A stretch of 47,996 nt of DNA from a virus. The stretch covers positions 1-47,996 of the IMG/VR virus record IMGVR_UViG_3300033148_004167; one strand, 5' to 3'. Position 1 is the first letter of the stretch; each line of letters begins with the position of its first letter. The notes beneath the pieces were generated by a model that did no database searches, was not told the origin of the DNA, and saw nothing but the letters and a program-made list of their open reading frames with translations. Shown in pieces: positions 6,435 through 14,930 of the stretch. The position numbers and the translations under genes are program-made.

Positions 6435-6647
6435 ATGGAAAATAAATTTGTTAGATATTGTTCTACTAACCTAAATTTTTTAGTTCCCTGCCAAGTAGGA
6501 TGGATTGATTATCCTCAGGAACCTTCCGATAATATTCGTACCTGTAAAGATGAACCTTGTATGGAAAATTGTAGAAATCTTGTTAGCTCTAAGTTTGCGG
6601 ATTTACCTATTGTAGTAAAGATGATTGGAAACAATTCTTTATCTTAG
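6435..6647 (+). CDS. hypothetical cysteine protein (70 aa), possibly leaderless
   Basis: Product with six cysteines (CQVGW and CKDEPCMENC near residues 19-46). The start lies about 11 bases after a -10 box, leaving little or no 5' leader; the only SD-like bases (TAAGG) lie inside the -10. Translation as a leaderless mRNA is likely. Family not recognised. Confidence 0.65.
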   Translation: MENKFVRYCSTNLNFLVPCQVGWIDYPQEPSDNIRTCKDEPCMENCRNLVSSKFADLPIVVKMIGNNSLS

Positions 6648-6656
6648 GATTCTATA

Positions 6657-6869
6657 ATGACAAACTTTAAAAAGAAATGGTATGGGCACTGTAAAGAATG
6701 TGGGAAAGATTTATATGTGATGGGAGGGCTGGCGATAGGTGTTCCGATAGAGTTCAACATCTTTAATGGTAAGGATAAGGTATGTGATGAATGTATAAAG
6801 AAGAACCCGGAGAAGTATAAAATAAAAGCAGAGGAGACAATAAATGAAACTAACAAAGAAGCAGACTAA
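6657..6869 (+). CDS. small zinc-finger-like protein (70 aa)
   Basis: CKEC (about residues 12-15) and CDEC (about 43-46) with an intervening glycine-rich turn (VMGGLAIGVP) suggest a zinc ribbon; C-terminal acidic helix. Start follows TTAGGATTCTATA, a weak SD. It overlaps the next gene by 26 bp. Confidence 0.65.
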   Translation: MTNFKKKWYGHCKECGKDLYVMGGLAIGVPIEFNIFNGKDKVCDECIKKNPEKYKIKAEETINETNKEAD

Positions 6870-7122
6870 GGAACTAAAGAAGCTGAAGGATTTAACAAAG
6901 ACCTTTAGAAGTATAATGTATGCAAGATTAAAGGAAAAGTATTTAAAAGATAATCTTACAGGTTGGGATTCAGTTGATACGTATGGGATAGTACGAAGAA
7001 TGTTAGAGAAGAAGGCTAAAGAAGTAATAGAGAAAACTTTTACGTTTAATGATTATATAGATTTATGTAATGTAGCTATGTTTGAATATAATCATAAGCA
7101 TGGGATTGCTAAGAGTAAATAG
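6844..7122 (+). CDS. hypothetical helical protein (92 aa)
   Basis: All-helical and basic. The C-terminal 'dYIDLCNVAMFEYN' faintly resembles the last helix of phage all-alpha NTP pyrophosphohydrolases, but the metal-binding ExxE motifs are absent, so I do not assign that function. SD is AGAGGAGACA. Confidence 0.65.
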   Translation: MKLTKKQTKELKKLKDLTKTFRSIMYARLKEKYLKDNLTGWDSVDTYGIVRRMLEKKAKEVIEKTFTFNDYIDLCNVAMFEYNHKHGIAKSK

Positions 7123-7130
7123 GAGATGAT

Positions 7131-7346
7131 ATGAAAAGAATTTTGTTTGTAGTTGAAGTAGTTGATAATCCTGCGATTGATTGGCTTCCTTCAGATGTAT
7201 GGATTAAAGAAAGATTAGATAATAAGAATCATAAGTTCATAGTAAGAGATTATAAACCTTCTAAGATAGAAAAGAAATGTATGAGCTGTAAGGTGTTCCA
7301 GTTCGCTGACAAGATAACAAAATACATCCAAAAGAATTTACCATAA
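7131..7346 (+). CDS. hypothetical protein (71 aa)
   Basis: Starts with a beta strand (KRILFVVEVVD) and ends with 'KKCMSCKVFQFADKITKYIQK', containing one CxxC pair. SD AGGAGATGAT. Last gene of the left small-gene cluster; a gene-free stretch follows. Family not recognised. Confidence 0.7.
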   Translation: MKRILFVVEVVDNPAIDWLPSDVWIKERLDNKNHKFIVRDYKPSKIEKKCMSCKVFQFADKITKYIQKNLP

Positions 7347-7732
7347 ATAATATGTTTGCGCTAAGTAACCTAACCTATATGTCTTACCCCTATAACAACA
7401 CAATACTTCCTGCCTTACTTATTATATATATATTATATAGACTCCTTCTCTTTCTCCCAGTATGCGGTAGCACGAAGGGTGAGATTGCAATTTATCAGAG
7501 ACACGTTATCAGCTGCAGTAAATTGTTCCTTTAAATGAACTTCTCCGTCGAGGTTGCGTGCTCGTCGGTAAAACTATTCTAGTTAACGTAATATATATTA
7601 TCGGAACTAATTTTATGAGGACAAAGTTAGAAAACATTTTTTGAAAAAGAGAAAGTCACCTTTCCTGCAGCGGTAGGACATAAGGCTGGGGATGGGGAGA
7701 CATAAAAAAAATCAACCGGGAGGAAAAAAAAG
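7347..7732. ncRNA. gene-free stretch with several hairpins: candidate structured RNA or packaging site
   Basis: No convincing gene lies in these 386 bp, which look more GC-rich than the neighbours. Visible pairings are GCAATTTA (7487-7494) with TAAATTGT (7519-7526); GTTC (7525-7528) with GAAC (7537-7540); CCGTCGAG (7545-7552) with CTCGTCGG (7561-7568, one mismatch); TAGTT with AACTA around 7579-7609; and TCCTGC (7663-7668) with GTAGGA (7673-7678), extended by CCTT/AAGG. The position, just upstream of the packaging genes, also fits a cos or pac site. No tRNA shape is present. Family and strand are not certain; plus is assumed for RNA. Confidence 0.4.
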
Positions 7733-8017
7733 ATGAAGGTGATAATGATAAACGAGAGGGCAGGAGTGGTGAAGAAGTTGATAGGTTCCATCATTAAAAA
7801 AGGATTTTTGAAAAAAGGATATATGTGCGGATTCGTGAACGGAATGAAGACAGCTATGAGTATAGTTCAGGGTAATGAAAACGAGATTTCTTTTGAAAGA
7901 AACGACTCATTAGAAAAAAGTAAAAGTGAGATTGTTGTTGCTACTAGTGATAAAGGGAAATTTGTAATATTAGTGTTTGATAATGAGGGGAACTTGGAGA
8001 AAATGGAAGAATTATGA
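7733..8017 (+). CDS. hypothetical protein (94 aa) at head of packaging module
   Basis: Basic N-terminal half with a helical, glycine-containing region (residues 8-45) and a C-terminal beta hairpin (EIVVATSDKGKFVILVFD). SD is CCGGGAGGAAAA. It overlaps the radical SAM gene by ATGA. I do not recognise it and do not see a small-terminase motif. Confidence 0.7.
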   Translation: MKVIMINERAGVVKKLIGSIIKKGFLKKGYMCGFVNGMKTAMSIVQGNENEISFERNDSLEKSKSEIVVATSDKGKFVILVFDNEGNLEKMEEL

Positions 8018-8880
8018 AAATAGGATTAGTAAATTTAGATAGTACAATTAAAAATATAGCACTTGAAAAAATAAGGTTATTCCATATTTTAAGAAATGAT
8101 ACAGTAGATGATATTACTCCTATCGAAAGTGATTTTTATGATAAGGTTTATTGTTCAAGTATTTTCTCAAATACCGATAAATCGTATGTAAGGAATAATT
8201 GGATATGTGGCGGTTCAGGCTTTGATATCAAAAGTAAACTTCCTAATGAAATAGAAATTATGAAACCGAAAATAAATATGGGATTTACTACAAGAGGATG
8301 TATTAGGAAATGTCCTTTTTGTATTGTTCCTGAAAAGGAAGGAAAAATTAGAATAGAAGGTGATATATATGATTTTTGGGATACTAAGTCAAAAAATATA
8401 ATTCTATTTGATAATAATATATTAGCATTACCGAAACATTTTGAAAAGATATGTTCCCAAGTAAAAAAAGAAAAATTAATAGTTGATTTTAATCAAGGTT
8501 TAGATATAAGATTACTGAATAGTAAAATCATAAAAATAATTAAAAGCATATCCCACGCTGAGCTACGTTTTGCTTTTGATAATTTGAAAGATGAAAAGTT
8601 TGTAATAAAAGGTATAGAATTATTAAAAAAGTATAAAATTAATCGTTCTATGTTTTATATATTGATTGGATTTGATACTTCATTCAAACAGGATTTATAT
8701 AGAGTTGAATTATTAAAAAAATTAAATCAAAATGTTTTTGTTCAAAAATATAATTATAATGGAAACTGGGAAAGAAGATATAATGAATTTGCAAGTTGGT
8801 GTAATCAACATAGAATGTTTAATGCATTTACATTTGAAGAATTTTGTGAAAAGAGAGGATTTAAATTAATTTATGACTAA
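8014..8880 (+). CDS. radical SAM family protein
   Basis: Contains the CxxxCxxC iron-sulfur motif at C96, C100 and C103 (GCIRKCPFC), preceded by a GFTTRGC strand as in B12-binding-type radical SAM proteins, and later segments typical of the TIM barrel (DFNQGLDIR near residues 162-170, LRFAFDN, FYILIGFDT). At 288 residues the core is present but the N-terminal cobalamin-type domain is short. The reaction is unknown; phages carry such genes near terminases and they might modify nucleic acid or protein. Overlaps the large terminase gene by 8 bp. Confidence 0.85.
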   Translation: MKIGLVNLDSTIKNIALEKIRLFHILRNDTVDDITPIESDFYDKVYCSSIFSNTDKSYVRNNWICGGSGFDIKSKLPNEIEIMKPKINMGFTTRGCIRKCPFCIVPEKEGKIRIEGDIYDFWDTKSKNIILFDNNILALPKHFEKICSQVKKEKLIVDFNQGLDIRLLNSKIIKIIKSISHAELRFAFDNLKDEKFVIKGIELLKKYKINRSMFYILIGFDTSFKQDLYRVELLKKLNQNVFVQKYNYNGNWERRYNEFASWCNQHRMFNAFTFEEFCEKRGFKLIYD

Positions 8881-10714
8881 ACGAATAAGACGTACTAAAA
8901 GGCAGAGAGCAGGAATAAAAAATAAAATCAAGAAGATGATAGCAGATGGTGTTAGTGTTGGTGATATGGCTGATAAGCTTAAGATGTCAGAAAGACACGT
9001 AATCAGATTAAAGAATCAAATTAAAAAACCTGTTGAAAAATCTGAAGAAAATGTAGACCCTTCTTTGAATAAACAAAAAACGAAACAGATAGATAAGAGC
9101 TTAAATCCAATAGAATTTGTTGATAAATATTTAGAGGTTAAACCTAATAAGATTCAGCGATTAATTATAAAAGCATTTTATGGATTACATTTTAATCAGG
9201 AAGAACATAATATAATGTTAGGATGGCAGAAAGAAGGAAAGACGACTTGGGAAGAAACTAAGAAATATAAAGAGCTTGTTTTAATAATAGGGATGAAAGG
9301 TGGAAAGACAACTCTGATTGCTATGTTTGCTTTAATAGAAGAATATTTATTATATTGTATGGGAAGGGCTTGGGAGAAATATAAATTTACTCCGGGAAAA
9401 GAAGTATATATTATGAATGTAGCTACGAATAAGGAACAAGCAAGAGATACTATTTTTGCAGAAATTAAAGCATCGATTGATAGGTCACCTTATTTTAAAA
9501 AAAGGAATCCTTATGAAGTGGGAAATAGTTTTAGATTTAATGATACGAATGTTATTATGAAATCAGGACATTCAAATTCATCTTCGCTTGCCGGAAAACT
9601 TTTAAAGTTTGTAGGACTTGATGAGCTTGATAGATTTAAAACTAGTGGTGGAAAATATTCAGCTAATGAAGTTTATAAAGTTTTAAATCGTTCAACAGAC
9701 CCTTTCCGAGAGGATGGGCATATTGCTTCTATTTCAAGTTTAGTAAATGAAAAAGGAAAGATGGTTGAATTGTTTTTAAAAAGTAAAGAGATAAAAACTA
9801 TGCTTGGATTCTGGTTACCTGAATGGGAAATGCAACAAGAGAGATATAAAATGTATCAGGAAGGTTCTACTAAAGCTGATTATTTTTTATTTAATAGTTT
9901 AAAAATTCCTATTGAGCATAAAGATGAGTTCGATAAAGACCCGGAAGGATTTCTGAGAGATAAGGCTTGTATATTAGGATTTACGAAAGGAAGATTTTTT
10001 AGGATGCCTGAAAAGATTGACGAAGCATTTCAGAAATCGAATAATGAAGGATATAAAAATGGAATAGATGAATTGAATAGATTCTTAGAAACCTTTAGAC
10101 CAGTACCCGGAAGAAAATATTTTATACATGGTGACCCTTCTTTAAATCATGATTGTTATTGGTTTGGAATGGGACATAGAGAAGGTAATAGAAAAATAAT
10201 TGATTTAATTTATAGAATGGAACCAACAAGAGAACTTGGAGAAGTTGATGCGGAAGAAGTTAAGAAATTTATTTTATCAATATATGATTTAGGTTTTAAT
10301 ATAGAAGAATTCACTTATGATATTTGGGCTATTTCAGATTTAACTCAAGCTATAAAGAAAAGAGGAAAGAAAGCTAATATTTTATATATAAGAAAAGAAC
10401 AATATGATTTATTAAAGGATAATATTTATGCAGACAATTTTAGATGTCCAATAGTAGGAGGGAAAATTGAAAATGTAAATTATAAGAATGTTTTTGAAAA
10501 AGAAGCAAAAGAACTTGAAGTTGTAGGAGATAAAGTTGACCATCCAGCTGGAGGAAGTAAGGATTGTGTTGATGTGGTTGCCGGAGTAGTTTGGAATTGT
10601 CAAAATAAAGATTCAGGAGTTATGGCAGGGTTTAGCACAAGCGGAGAAGATTCAGAAAAAGAAAGTGAAAATATTTTACCAAAAAGGAGAAAGTTATGGG
10701 AGAGAACAAGGTAA
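8873..10714 (+). CDS. terL: terminase large subunit with N-terminal helix-turn-helix
   Basis: The DNA packaging motor. Residues 1-53 form a basic helix-turn-helix (adgvSVGDMADKLKMSERHV) of the kind usual in small terminases. The ATPase follows with Walker A GMKGGKT at 140-146 and Walker B LKFVGLDELD at 244-253 (D250, E251). The RNase H-like nuclease has its first acidic residue at D421 (FIHGDPSLNHD) and a late aspartate in GGSKDCVDVVAG near 575. No separate small terminase is visible next to it, so the N-terminal domain may supply DNA recognition. At 613 residues it is complete. It overlaps the portal gene by 19 bp. Confidence 0.93.
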   Translation: MTKRIRRTKRQRAGIKNKIKKMIADGVSVGDMADKLKMSERHVIRLKNQIKKPVEKSEENVDPSLNKQKTKQIDKSLNPIEFVDKYLEVKPNKIQRLIIKAFYGLHFNQEEHNIMLGWQKEGKTTWEETKKYKELVLIIGMKGGKTTLIAMFALIEEYLLYCMGRAWEKYKFTPGKEVYIMNVATNKEQARDTIFAEIKASIDRSPYFKKRNPYEVGNSFRFNDTNVIMKSGHSNSSSLAGKLLKFVGLDELDRFKTSGGKYSANEVYKVLNRSTDPFREDGHIASISSLVNEKGKMVELFLKSKEIKTMLGFWLPEWEMQQERYKMYQEGSTKADYFLFNSLKIPIEHKDEFDKDPEGFLRDKACILGFTKGRFFRMPEKIDEAFQKSNNEGYKNGIDELNRFLETFRPVPGRKYFIHGDPSLNHDCYWFGMGHREGNRKIIDLIYRMEPTRELGEVDAEEVKKFILSIYDLGFNIEEFTYDIWAISDLTQAIKKRGKKANILYIRKEQYDLLKDNIYADNFRCPIVGGKIENVNYKNVFEKEAKELEVVGDKVDHPAGGSKDCVDVVAGVVWNCQNKDSGVMAGFSTSGEDSEKESENILPKRRKLWERTR

Positions 10715-12132
10715 GAAATGTTTTAATGAGAATGGTTTTAGGAAGTGAGATTTCTGAAGGAGTTAAAAAACAATTTTCAAAGTTGTCAGAAGCTGCAACT
10801 TCTCAATTAGGAAATGACGGAGGAGAAAACGAGGATTATGGATTTAGAGGATTAACCGGGAAAAATACTAAAAATTTAAAACTACTTGACCAGATGAAAA
10901 TGTTACAGATTTGTTTTTGGCTTTATGATAAAAACGGAATTGCGCATAGGATGGTTGAAAGATATACTGATTTTGTAGTTGGAGATGGAATAACATTTTC
11001 ATCTGAAGATAAAGAAGTTAATAAAATTCTTGAAGATTTTTGGAATGATTATTATAATCAAATGGATATTTATCAATATCAAATGGCTAGGGAAATGTCA
11101 ATTTATGGAGAGCAGAGTTACCCGGTAAGTGTTGGGGAAGGAACCGGGAGAGTAAGACTTCTTTATATTGACCCTGAAAGAATTCTAAATATTGTTACAG
11201 ACCCTATGAATGTAAGGAAACGAGTTTTATTAAAATATACTTATAAAGATAATCCTGATGGAAAAGATTTAAAGATAATTAATTTAAATGAAGATAATGA
11301 AATGCTTGAAGGGGAAACATTTTATTTTTCGATTAATAATGTTACGAATCAGCCAAGAGGTAGAAGTGATATTTTCACAGAAGCAGACCAGATAGATGCT
11401 TATGAAAATTTTCTTTTTAATGTAGGAGAAAGAGCAGATTTACTTTCGAGGGTAATAATTGATTTGGAACTTATGGGATTAGATGATAAAAAAATAAAAG
11501 AACTTGTTAAAAAGTTTAAAGTTCCGAAAGCTTTAGAGGTATTTGGGCATAATGAAAATACGAAACTTGAATTTAAAGTTCCAGATTTAGGTTCAGCGGA
11601 TGTAACAGTTGGAGCGAAGGTTTTATTAAATCATATTCTTGCAGGTGCTGGATTTCCTCCTCATTGGTTTGCTGGTGGAGAAGGGTTAACGAGAGCTACA
11701 GCAGTAGCAATGGATTTACCAACTAAGAAACAGTTAAAAACAAGACAGAGATATTTTAAATATATGATAAGTTTTATTTTTAGGTTTTGTATTCATTCTG
11801 CTATAAGTAAAGGAAAATTAAAAGAAAATCAAAAAGATGCAGTAGTAAATATTAATCTTCCTAAGATAGAAGAAAAGGAAATCCAAATGGTTGCAGGTGC
11901 TTTAGTAAATCTTTCAAATTCTTTAATGGTAGCAGAAGAACAGAAGTGGCTTTCTCATAAAACTGCAACAGAAGTTTTTAAATATGTATTATCAAACATA
12001 GGAATGGAGATGAAAAAGGAAGAAGCTGAAGCAGTAGTTGAAGGTATTGACCCTAAGTTAAAAGACATATATATGAAAAAAGATAAACCTAAAGAAATTA
12101 AAGAAAAAAAAGAAGTAGGTGAGGAAGAATGA
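10696..12132 (+). CDS. portal protein
   Basis: Forms the dodecameric channel at the packaging vertex. The 478-residue product lies between terminase and head morphogenesis protein and shows portal features: 'NGIAHRMVERYTDFVVGDGITF' (about 75-96), a 'REMSIYGEQSYPVSV' segment, the 'YIDPERI' strand and the 'AGFPPHWFAGGEGLTRATA' clip/stem region (about 310-330). The C-terminus is charged and probably disordered. SD AAAGGAGAAAG lies inside the terminase end; ATGA overlap with the next gene. Confidence 0.92.
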   Translation: MGENKVRNVLMRMVLGSEISEGVKKQFSKLSEAATSQLGNDGGENEDYGFRGLTGKNTKNLKLLDQMKMLQICFWLYDKNGIAHRMVERYTDFVVGDGITFSSEDKEVNKILEDFWNDYYNQMDIYQYQMAREMSIYGEQSYPVSVGEGTGRVRLLYIDPERILNIVTDPMNVRKRVLLKYTYKDNPDGKDLKIINLNEDNEMLEGETFYFSINNVTNQPRGRSDIFTEADQIDAYENFLFNVGERADLLSRVIIDLELMGLDDKKIKELVKKFKVPKALEVFGHNENTKLEFKVPDLGSADVTVGAKVLLNHILAGAGFPPHWFAGGEGLTRATAVAMDLPTKKQLKTRQRYFKYMISFIFRFCIHSAISKGKLKENQKDAVVNINLPKIEEKEIQMVAGALVNLSNSLMVAEEQKWLSHKTATEVFKYVLSNIGMEMKKEEAEAVVEGIDPKLKDIYMKKDKPKEIKEKKEVGEEE

Positions 12133-12956
12133 CAAGGCGACAGATATTAGAAAAAACTGCGAGAGAAACCTTAAAGAATTTAAACTTGAATCGGAAATCA
12201 ACTGTTAAAAGTTTGATTGCTGAACTCGAAAAAACTAAAAAGGAAATAACAACTACTCTTAAAGGTGTTAAGAGATTTGAAATGGGTTATCTTAGGAATA
12301 TTTTAAATAGTATAAATGAAAAAATTGACGAATATTCCGGGAAGATGAATTCAGCTGTTATTTCGAGTAGTAATTTTGCTTTAAATCAGGGAGCAGAGTT
12401 AATGCCTAAAATTTTAAAAGATATAGGATATAATTTTACTTTCGGGAAGTTATCAGATGAATTAATAGTTACCGGGAAAAATTTTACTGTGGGTTTAATT
12501 AAAAATATGTCAAATGAAATGAAAAGTGATGTTTCTTTTCAAATTAGAAAAGCAATTTTAACAGGAGATAATACTTTTAATACTGCAAGGAAGCTTGATA
12601 GTGTTATAGGAGTTACGAAGAAAACTGGTTATCTAAATCGGTCAGATGTTATTTCTAGAACTGAAATTAATAGAGCTTATTCATTAGCGAAACATCTAAG
12701 AGATGAAGATGTGGTAAAAGTGTTACCTGATTTACAGAGAATTTGGAGAACAGGGTTTAATCCGAGAAATAAAGATATGGGAGGAGGGCGTGGATTCATT
12801 TCTCATTCAGCAGTAGATGGACAGATAAGAAAAATAAACGAACCTTTTGATGTAGGTGGAGAAAAATTACAATATCCACGTGACCCTAATGGAAAACCTG
12901 AAAATATAATTAATTGTAATTGCTTTGAAGAACCTTATATGGAGGATTGGGCTTAA
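12129..12956 (+). CDS. head morphogenesis protein (Mu F / SPP1 gp7 family)
   Basis: The 275-residue product has a long helical N-terminal region and the family's C-terminal signature: 'SRTEINRAYSLA' (about 176-187), then 'W.tgfnPR..D....sHsAvDGQirkinepFdVgGEkLqYPrDpnGkPeniINCNCFeepy'. This minor head protein binds the portal and is usually present in a few copies in the procapsid. ATGA overlap with the portal gene; no truncation. Confidence 0.92.
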   Translation: MTRRQILEKTARETLKNLNLNRKSTVKSLIAELEKTKKEITTTLKGVKRFEMGYLRNILNSINEKIDEYSGKMNSAVISSSNFALNQGAELMPKILKDIGYNFTFGKLSDELIVTGKNFTVGLIKNMSNEMKSDVSFQIRKAILTGDNTFNTARKLDSVIGVTKKTGYLNRSDVISRTEINRAYSLAKHLRDEDVVKVLPDLQRIWRTGFNPRNKDMGGGRGFISHSAVDGQIRKINEPFDVGGEKLQYPRDPNGKPENIINCNCFEEPYMEDWA

Positions 12957-12989
12957 GAGAAAAAATAAAAATTATAGGAGGAAAAATCA

Positions 12990-14774
12990 ATGCCATTTTT
13001 AAACGAACATTCAGCAAGATTACAGAACCCGGATAAGTTTGACCCGGAAACTTTCAGGAGAAATGCTTCAGATGTTTTCGGAAAGAAATTGCCTGCAGGA
13101 GTAGGAGCAATTTGGGCTAAGTTTAAAAATCAATCAGGAAAGGATGATGCCGTAATACTTCAAGCAATAAGATTTCCTAAAGATAAGTATACAGTAGAAC
13201 AGGCAAAGAAATGGCTTGAAGATAATAATATTAAATACATTAGTTTTGAAGCAGCAAAGAATATTAATGAATCGGATGATTTAGCACTCGTGAAAGATTT
13301 AAAAGATTGTTCAAGGCAATATTCAGATTTAAAAATAGGAAAGAAAATTATTTTATCGGAATCAGAAATTTTAGAAGATTCGGAATTGATTATAAAGGAA
13401 ATGCTTTTAAGAGGAAAGCAGAAATTTACTCCAGAGAATTGGAAAAATAAATCAATAGAATTATATGGTGGAATATTTAATAAGCTTAAAAAATCTGGAG
13501 TTTCTATTCCTGAAAGTGTAGAAAAGTTTTTACCGGGTCAAGGTCAAGGAGTAGGAAATTCTAAGCAAGGGATGGGAGGTAGGGATTTTTGTTGGTGTCC
13601 GAAATGTAAAAAAAATATAAGGCATGAAAGAGGAATCCCTTGTATAAAACAAAAATGTCCAATATGTGGTAATATGTTAGAACCAATTTCTCCTATTGAA
13701 GAATCAAAACATAAAAGAGATGAATGTATGAAAGAGGGTTGTGAGAAAAAACCTTTATATGAAGCTTTATGGGCAGAGGGAATGGGACACGCTTGGTTTT
13801 GTGAAAGTGATTTTAAAGAATGGGTGATTACTGGAGATGGTAAAGGTGATATAGTTTATGTAAAGGAAATTAAAGAAGGAAAAGCAAGTAATAAATTTTC
13901 AGAAAATACTAATCCTAATATTTGGGAAGAATTAAGGAAAACTTTAAAAGAACAAAATGGATTAAAAATAGAAAATTGGACTTCTGAAATATTAGCGAAA
14001 GAAACTGAAGATGAACTTGCGAATAGATTAAAAGGTATTTATGAACTTTGGACTATAACCGGAGCAAAGGAATTTGACGAAGAAATAATGAGAGCTTATA
14101 AAGTATTGATAAATGAATTTCAAAAAAGAAAGATTACCTATGAACCGATAGCTGAATTTGAAAAAATGATTGTTAAGAGCATTAATATGAAAGAAAATAG
14201 ATTTACTTTAAGAATAAAATATAATAAGGATATTAAAGAATCAATATTATCTCCTATATATGAATTGCTTATTGATACAGGAAGGGAACATATAGAGAAA
14301 TTTAAGTTAGGAAAAGATATTTTAAAAGAATCCGAAATACCTGTTGAATTTACTTTTATAAATATAAATACACCTGATGGAAAAGATTTTAAGGAATGGA
14401 TGGGTTGGCAGGGTGAGCTTCCTTCTAAAATAAATGGCGGTTCTGTTTATGGAAATTTAACTGAATCTATTTTAAACATAGAAATAAAAGATTCAGGAAC
14501 TTTTGAGATTATTGAAAGTACAGATGATTTTCGTTCAGTTAAATTTAATGGTAAAGTTTTAAATGGATATTGGATTATGGAATCTAGGAAAGGTGGTTGG
14601 ATTCTTTTAAAAGGACAGGATAAAAGTGAATTAAAAGAAAGTAGTAATGTTTCGATTACAGGAGATTTTGTATCATTAGGTGGAGGGTTTACCACTACGG
14701 ATATATCTTATAATGGGAAAGTTTATACATTATCATCTACCGGAAATGGTAAACTTATACTTACGAAAGATTGA
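12990..14774 (+). CDS. large head-region protein with EHxxRL domain and zinc ribbon
   Basis: Residues 1-90 match a phage domain with the pattern 'nEHsaRL..Pdkfd...FRR........avilQaiRFPKdkyTveqAkkWLednnI', often found beside or fused to prohead proteases. A zinc ribbon follows (CWCPKCKK, then CIKQKCPICG, about residues 200-227) and another cysteine pair at about 249-253. The rest of the 594 residues is unrecognised, ending in a small beta domain. It sits between the head morphogenesis and protease-capsid genes, so a structural or assembly role is inferred. SD is TAGGAGGAAAA. Confidence 0.75.
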   Translation: MPFLNEHSARLQNPDKFDPETFRRNASDVFGKKLPAGVGAIWAKFKNQSGKDDAVILQAIRFPKDKYTVEQAKKWLEDNNIKYISFEAAKNINESDDLALVKDLKDCSRQYSDLKIGKKIILSESEILEDSELIIKEMLLRGKQKFTPENWKNKSIELYGGIFNKLKKSGVSIPESVEKFLPGQGQGVGNSKQGMGGRDFCWCPKCKKNIRHERGIPCIKQKCPICGNMLEPISPIEESKHKRDECMKEGCEKKPLYEALWAEGMGHAWFCESDFKEWVITGDGKGDIVYVKEIKEGKASNKFSENTNPNIWEELRKTLKEQNGLKIENWTSEILAKETEDELANRLKGIYELWTITGAKEFDEEIMRAYKVLINEFQKRKITYEPIAEFEKMIVKSINMKENRFTLRIKYNKDIKESILSPIYELLIDTGREHIEKFKLGKDILKESEIPVEFTFININTPDGKDFKEWMGWQGELPSKINGGSVYGNLTESILNIEIKDSGTFEIIESTDDFRSVKFNGKVLNGYWIMESRKGGWILLKGQDKSELKESSNVSITGDFVSLGGGFTTTDISYNGKVYTLSSTGNGKLILTKD

Positions 14775-14800
14775 AAAATAAATCTTTTTTTTAAAAAGCC

Positions 14801-14829
14801 TTGACAAATTAAAAGAAATGTACTATAAC
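14801..14829 (+). promoter_or_regulatory. sigma-70-type promoter for the capsid gene
   Basis: TTGACA at 14801-14806, 17-bp spacer, TATAAC at 14824-14829. It lies in the only sizeable gap of the head module and directly before the capsid gene, as expected for the most highly expressed virion protein. It shares TTGACAAAT with the promoters at 34963 and 35173. Confidence 0.8.
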
Positions 14830-14888
14830 TATATCAATAGAATAGATTCAAACTGCAACTAGCAAAATCCTTTCCAAAGGTAAAGTAG

Positions 14889-14930
14889 CTAAAGCAAAGA
14901 GAATAAAATTTTTTATTTTTGGAGCTTTAG
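14889..14930 (+). promoter_or_regulatory. inverted repeat enclosing the capsid ribosome-binding site
   Basis: CTAAAGC (14889-14895) is the exact complement of GCTTTAG (14924-14930), whose last G is the first base of the GTG start. The SD bases GGAG (14921-14924) fall at the edge of the loop. If formed, the hairpin would partly hide the start of the protease-capsid frame and could lower its use relative to the internal start at 15491. Confidence 0.5.

Noticed and set aside
6844-7122. dNTP pyrophosphohydrolase (MazG-like) identity
   Set aside because: Only the last helix is vaguely similar and the metal-binding ExxE/ExxD residues are missing.
7352-7534. 60-residue ORF in the large gap
   Set aside because: No SD, unusual composition for this genome, and it runs across the hairpins; more likely chance in non-coding sequence.
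7440-7570. tRNA or tmRNA-like gene
   Set aside because: No acceptor stem or T-loop (GGTTCGAATCC-like) pattern fits the hairpins seen.
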